Assembly: GCA_008704415.1 (NCBI GenBank)
Contig: VXIS01000186.1
Coordinates: 29,312-93,311, forward strand
Direction: 5' to 3'
Origin: Sphaerosporella brunnea
Lineage: Eukaryota > Ascomycota > Pezizomycetes > Pezizales > Pyronemataceae
Length of the DNA stretch: 64,000 nt
A program made the position numbers and the translations under genes. How positions within the stretch are numbered: the first letter of the stretch is position 1; each line of letters begins with the position of its first letter. Shown in pieces: positions 59,401-64,000 of this stretch. A model generated the notes under the pieces. It searched no databases. It saw only the letters and a list, made by a program, of their open reading frames with translations, and was not told the origin of the DNA.

Positions 59401-60420
59401 GGGGCCCTGGGGGTTCGGCTTGGTGCACGGGGTGTCTGACATCGGGACGGGGGGGTGGACCGGGGGGGGTGAGGTTCGTGGAGGTGGGGTCAGGTTGTGT
59501 GTGAGTCTGTGGGGGAGGGGGGAGTGCTGAGGTGTGTGTGCTCCCCAATGGTGGGTCATTTTTTTTGTTTTGTTTGGGGTCTTTTGTGGGTGGGGAGGAC
59601 ATGTGACGGAGTTCGAAGTGTTTTGGGGGGAAGTGGAGGATGCTTTGGGTCATTGATGAAGGGAGTTGATCAGATGGTAGGGAAGTAACCACAAGCCGCC
59701 GGGTGGTTGAGGGGGGGAGTTGTGGGGGGTGAAGGAATGGATCGCGGGGGGGCATTGGGGGTGGCCTGCGGTACTGTGCCCCGGGTACCGAAGTGTAGAT
59801 AAATCATCAAGACAGAGCTGCCATATGGCGAGACGGGGGTTGGGATGATGGAAAGTTCCGGCGTCCGACAGGGGTCTGCCGCTTTATGTTGGAAAAGGCT
59901 TGCAGCAGTGGTGGAACCTTGAGTGGGTACCGATCTAGTTGTATTTAGGGTGGAGATGAGGGCGTGAGACGGGGGGCTGGCGGGGGGGTGGTGGCCTAGA
60001 TCGGGCGGGGGGACTATGTGGAGGAGGTTTATGTGCGGTGACGGTGGTATCCGAGATGGAGCCGGAAAGAGTGGATTTAAGAAGCGGTCGGGCTGGATGT
60101 TGACGGGCCGAATAATGGGGCAGGGTTTCTGGGTGTTGTGCTCGACGATCAGAAGCCTAGGGAGTTTGGGATTGCTAGGTGCACGAGGTGGGGGGGTTCG
60201 GTGTGAGCATGAGTATGTGGACGCTGGGGCGTGCATCTCGAGGGCGTTTGAGATTTCTTGATCTGCCTGAGTGCGGACCGAGGGATGTGTATGGCTTTGG
60301 TGAAGGTGTGATTGTGTAGCATGTGGAGTGAGTGGGGAATCGGGCGGACTGAGAGGGCAGTGGACGATACTTGGATGTTTTTTGATTTGTGTGAGGATGA
60401 GAGCGGCGTAGATATGTTTC
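56480..60420. other. C-depleted, G-rich strand-asymmetric region
   Basis: Nearly 4 kb whose plus strand is built of G with some T and A and very little C. G-runs of 4-12 occur throughout (for example near 57885-57897, 59178-59187, 59227-59238). The long Pro/Thr/His-rich minus ORFs (57015-57536, 58727-59755, 59670-60560) are what C-rich sequence yields in any frame and are not genes. The G-runs are spaced closely enough for many potential G-quadruplexes on one strand. Composition shifts gradually to G+T-rich after 60.4 kb. Confidence 0.8.
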
Positions 60421-63303
60421 TTGTCTAAAGAATGGGGAAGGCTATCCGTCCCCTCGGCGTCAAATACGCTACATACTTTTTCTTGGGCCCACGACAGCGG
60501 ATTTGGTATTCCTGCTTCGCTGCCGGTGCGCTGGGGCCGGGTGTGTGGGTGGACATGCAACCAGTGTTTCCGACTGTTCGGGGTCGTGGTGAAAGCCGCT
60601 CGTATGGGGGAGCTACTAGTGTTGTCGACTTTACATGGAGTTCAGTCTCATGCCTCACAGGTAGTACAATTAGGTTGTTTACCAATTATTATAAGGAATC
60701 GATTCCGTGATGTGCTAGTTTGGGAATAGTGGCACAGTTGTGTTTGGTTATGGGGCAAATGACAAATGTCGGTTGAGGGTTTCTTGGGACCCCGGGGGTT
60801 GTGTGTTGGTGGTCAGTGTATGTCTATTTGTTGGAAAAAAAGCAAGAAAAACGAGAAAAAAAATAAAGGTGTGGATTGGGGAGTTCGCGTGTTCGGCCCT
60901 GTTTTTTTACGTAGTCGTAATATTTGGTGGTGACATCGAAACGATCTGATGAAGTCGGGGCTCCTCATATTTTATCGAGTTGCGGGCTGATTTCGCCCCA
61001 ATCTTTGGAGGTCTCAATTTCGGTCCTACTGCCGTCTGCTGCTCTACTTTTCTTCTTCTCCCCGTCGTGGGCATGATACCGTGGCATAGAGTGACAATGT
61101 TGTCCTTAAATGGTATTCAATTTCCCGACGACGAGTAATAACCTCGGTGACCCACTTTTCGTACATTTTCGTTGCTGATAGAATTAATGCTGAGGGATAT
61201 TACGAGGATTGCGTTTACGTTTGCTTCGATAGGGTTAGTTCATTTTGCTTTTGTTTGCGTTGGTTGGGTTTGTGTGCGTTTTGCGGTGGACTCTGGTCCA
61301 GAGATTACGCGTAGGCTCTTGTTCTTGGGGGTGCACAGGGACAATATTTGTTGGAGCCGTGCCAACTTTGATGCATATCATTCATCCTGGCATTTGCGGT
61401 TGCCAATTTCGGCCGTCGATCGTATGCAAAACCTTGGGACACATCTTTGGAGTACGGAGACCTGTGCTTCACTGTTTTGTGGCCTGAGTTGACTAGGGGG
61501 TTTGGAATCTGAGTCGCTTTTGGCGTTGTCTGTAAATGTCGGTTCTATGCACTGGGAGTTTGGTATGAGGCTATGATGGCGACGTTTGGGTAGATCTTCT
61601 TGCTTTTTTCATCAGTTTACCGCGACCGGTCAATCGGGCGAGTCGCATAGAGTTCGGCGTCTGTATAATGCGTCGTTGTGGGCACCTTGGGTAGCGGCAT
61701 TTTCGAGATGCAGGTAGTGGTAGGCGTAGTAGGGGGTCAGGTAGGCCGAGGGGGGATAGAATAACGTTGACTGCTGGGGTTTTGCCGTAGGTTGTTTGGA
61801 ATTAGTGGATTTGGTGTGTCTGGCTAGTTGCTGCCGGGCGGGGCGGATGGATTGCGGATTTCCGGACGATTGGAAAGCCACTGTGGTGTATTCTTGACAG
61901 TTGGTTTTTTTTACAAATTACCTAACTTCGTCATACTATTCAATAAGTACAGTTTCGTCGTCAGTCCCTCCATCGCTGGATCTTTCTTGGGTTGCTATTG
62001 TGTTTTTGTTGAATGGAGGAGACTGGCTCTTTCCTGTTGCACTTGCTTCGACTTTGAGATCCTCGCGAATGGTGCGCCATATTCGCTGGCGGTGCCTGTG
62101 GTTTGGTTGTTTCTGGCGACGGCGGACAAGGATCCTGGTTGATTATCTCGGGTACCGGGGAGACGAATTATCCTAGGCCGCCGGGTCAGTTTTATTACAT
62201 CAGGGATACGCAATGCCCCCCTGAGGGACCTGTCACGAGCTCTGAATGAGTACTAGGCTTGGACCTGCACTGGTCAAGGGCTGCGTATCGAGCGGCGGGG
62301 GTGGCAGCTGTTCTCGGACTTGTTGTCCAATCCCATTGTTACGGGTTTTCGTGAGCTGAGATGTGGCCTGCGTAGCTCTGTGAGCCGGGGGCACGCGTTG
62401 TATATAGGTAGAGTGATTTCCCCCTTCGGTGTCCGCGCTCGTGTTGGTTTCCGGGCGCGTTTGCATTAGCACCCCCGCTCGGGTGCCGCGGGGTTTAAGT
62501 GTTTGCTCCGGTGGGTGGTAAAATGTTCGCAGTCATGATGAGCGTGGGCGTTGGTCCTCCCAGGCTATTGGTGGGCCGGGAGTATAACTCCTTGGTCGCT
62601 GCAGCTGCTGTGCGCATAGCGGTGGGTTGTCTCTAGCATCGCGAGCAGGATATTGCGGTCACATGGCGTCAGCTTCCCGGATCGGATCGCCCGTCTCACA
62701 CGGGCGAGGATGGGAACAACGAACCACTGTGAGCGATAGGAGGAACAGCAGAGTTAGCTTTGACCGATCTCTTCGCGTGGCTCGGGACACGTCTGTACTC
62801 GGAGGCAGAACAGATTCTGATCGACTGTTGGACCGCGCTGGAGGCCCACGGGCCCAGCGCTCTATCATTCCGCGAATTAACCGAGTAAGTTCAGGCCGCG
62901 GCCCACTACCTTTTATGGGGAAATTCTCTACCTAGGTATACGAAGATCCTCTATGGAGGCTCAGACTGACGGGGCCGGCCTTGGCGGTCCGTAACATGAT
63001 GACAATTGTCCTACATTTGTAGTACTGACACCGCAAATAGTTCAGCCGATCGCGAGCCCTTGACAGTGCTGTCCAGCATCATACTCATTCCAGAGCATGT
63101 TAGTGGCCGTGCGGGGGGTCTTCTTTCTGATATCTGCTCTTCCGGCTATTCGGTCCCCCGGTGGTCGACGTTCGTCCACCAGCGATTATTCGCACCATTC
63201 GCGAGGAATTCTCAAAAGTCTCTGTAATGTCAGAAAATGCCAACGTGGGGATAGACGAACGTTTATCTCTATTATCTTCATAGTACACCCTCTTCAATCG
63301 TCG
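60421..63303. other. G+T-biased intergenic stretch
   Basis: The plus strand is G+T-biased to about 62.6 kb, then more even. ORFs at 61172-61492, 61828-62176 and 62627-62935 have no recognisable features. No gene is supported. Confidence 0.55.
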
Positions 63304-63501
63304 ATGCGATCATCGCCGCGCGCCGACGCACAACCATCCCCGTCCACCTGGCGTTCGTACCTCTGTTTCTTCGGCCTCCTGACCCTCGTGTCAATTGACC
63401 TACCAGTGCTTCGAAACATTGCATGCCCGGCAGGTGCCCGATCGTCGACGCAGTGCGACTACGGTTCTCACGCGGTGTGTAACAGGTTCTGTAAGAAGTA
63501 A
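63304..63501 (+). CDS. possible small Cys-rich secreted peptide (weak)
   Basis: A 65-codon frame from ATG 63304: a basic start, a hydrophobic stretch (YLCFFGLLTLVSI, about residues 19-31) that could be a signal or anchor, then Cys at about 40, 51, 59 and 63, with a C-x7-C-x3-C spacing (QCDYGSHAVCNRFC). A GTAAG-type donor overlaps the stop codon at 63499, so an unspliced 65-residue form or a spliced longer form (acceptor near 63564) are both possible. Small secreted Cys-rich proteins are common in fungi. No family is assigned, and chance cannot be excluded. Confidence 0.3.
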   Translation: MRSSPRADAQPSPSTWRSYLCFFGLLTLVSIDLPVLRNIACPAGARSSTQCDYGSHAVCNRFCKK

Positions 63502-63704
63502 GTTTGTTTGGTTTGTACGTTTCGGGCCGAAGTTGGCACTCAATACATAAGATTCCATCATGCAGCGGCATCCACCAATTTGTCTTCCTCTGTAATTTAC
63601 GAGTACTCAGTGAACGTTCCGCAAACAGTGTCACATACGCCCTGGCAACAACTAGTAATTACTTGGAACGATACTCTGTCGTAAACGTAAAACAATTCCT
63701 GTAA

Positions 63705-64000
63705 CTAGCGCTCAAGGATAATTCTCTTACAAATCGAAGTTTTGAACCGTTCGACACTGATTACATTTATGGCCAAGTCTTTGGTCACTGTGCGGTGATA
63801 GCCCAGGTTACAGGGGGAGAATCAGTAGTATCGAAGGAGTCAGCGGCGTTAGGACGCATTGAGGAATAGAGTTGAGAAATCAGCCGCCTGATATGATAGG
63901 GACGGCCTGCCGTATTACTATCCAATTTGCGTTTCGAGTTCGACCTGGGGCCATTAACCGGATCGTAAAACAAGGAACAGTACTCGCCCAATCCTCGCAC
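63705..64000. other. window end, no gene seen
   Basis: The last 300 bp contain no recognisable feature. No telomere repeat array is present at the window edge. Confidence 0.6.

Noticed and set aside
58727..59755. 342-codon Pro/Thr/His-rich minus-strand ORF
   Set aside because: It lies in the C-depleted G-rich region; the complement is C-rich and gives open Pro/Thr/His frames in all phases. No domain, no codon structure.
59670..60560. 296-codon minus-strand ORF
   Set aside because: Same compositional cause as the neighbouring ORF; overlapping frames are equally open.

Overview
The window is nuclear DNA of a filamentous ascomycete (Pezizomycotina-type). The evidence is spliceosomal genes with short GT-AG introns (mostly 46-90 bp, a few of 200-440 bp), typical fungal proteins (a YAT-family amino acid permease, a LaeA/UMTA-like methyltransferase, a Vps9 exchange factor with a C-terminal CUE domain, a tyrosinase, casein kinase 2 beta, Rpn13, eL6), and wide gene-poor stretches rich in homopolymers and small inverted-repeat elements. 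No tRNA, rRNA, CRISPR array or prokaryotic-style operon was seen. The species cannot be named from the sequence.

Layout. 1-4.8 kb: decayed P-loop NTPase-like gene and simple repeats. 4.8-7.0 kb: intronless Vps9 homologue (minus). 8.3-9.45 kb: tyrosinase broken by several frame changes (plus). 10.8-12.8 kb: six-exon amino acid permease (plus). 12.8-25.1 kb: mostly gene-free, with one overlooked 52-residue Cys/His-rich protein near 19 kb. 25.1-36.8 kb is the gene-dense core: an asparagine-synthetase-domain protein (minus), eL6 (minus) divergent from Rpn13 (plus), an unrecognised 797-residue protein (plus), and CK2 beta (plus). 39.0-41.4 kb: two adjacent MITEs, a small membrane-protein candidate (minus) and an F-box protein (plus). 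43.6-44.9 kb: five-exon methyltransferase (minus). 47.8-49.2 kb: a decayed gene split by a hAT-type MITE. 50.3 kb: another TA-flanked inverted-repeat element. 51.5-53.9 kb: a 758-residue protein built of two copies of an unrecognised domain. 54-64 kb: gene-poor, with extreme strand asymmetry (A/purine-rich 55.5-56.0 kb, C-poor and G-rich 56.5-60.4 kb, then G+T-rich), and a weak small Cys-rich ORF near the end.

Functional picture. The core holds housekeeping genes for protein synthesis (eL6), proteasome function (Rpn13) and signalling (CK2 beta), together with Vps9 for endosomal traffic. The flanks carry secondary-metabolism or pigment-type genes (tyrosinase, methyltransferase), an F-box protein, and decayed genes among non-autonomous DNA transposons. 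The most notable points are a hAT-like MITE family with matching 8-bp target duplications, one copy lying inside a gene; two TA-flanked inverted-repeat MITEs; the duplicated-domain protein; and about 4 kb of C-depleted G-rich DNA. Gene models were built by hand from splice phase and family resemblance, without homology searches.
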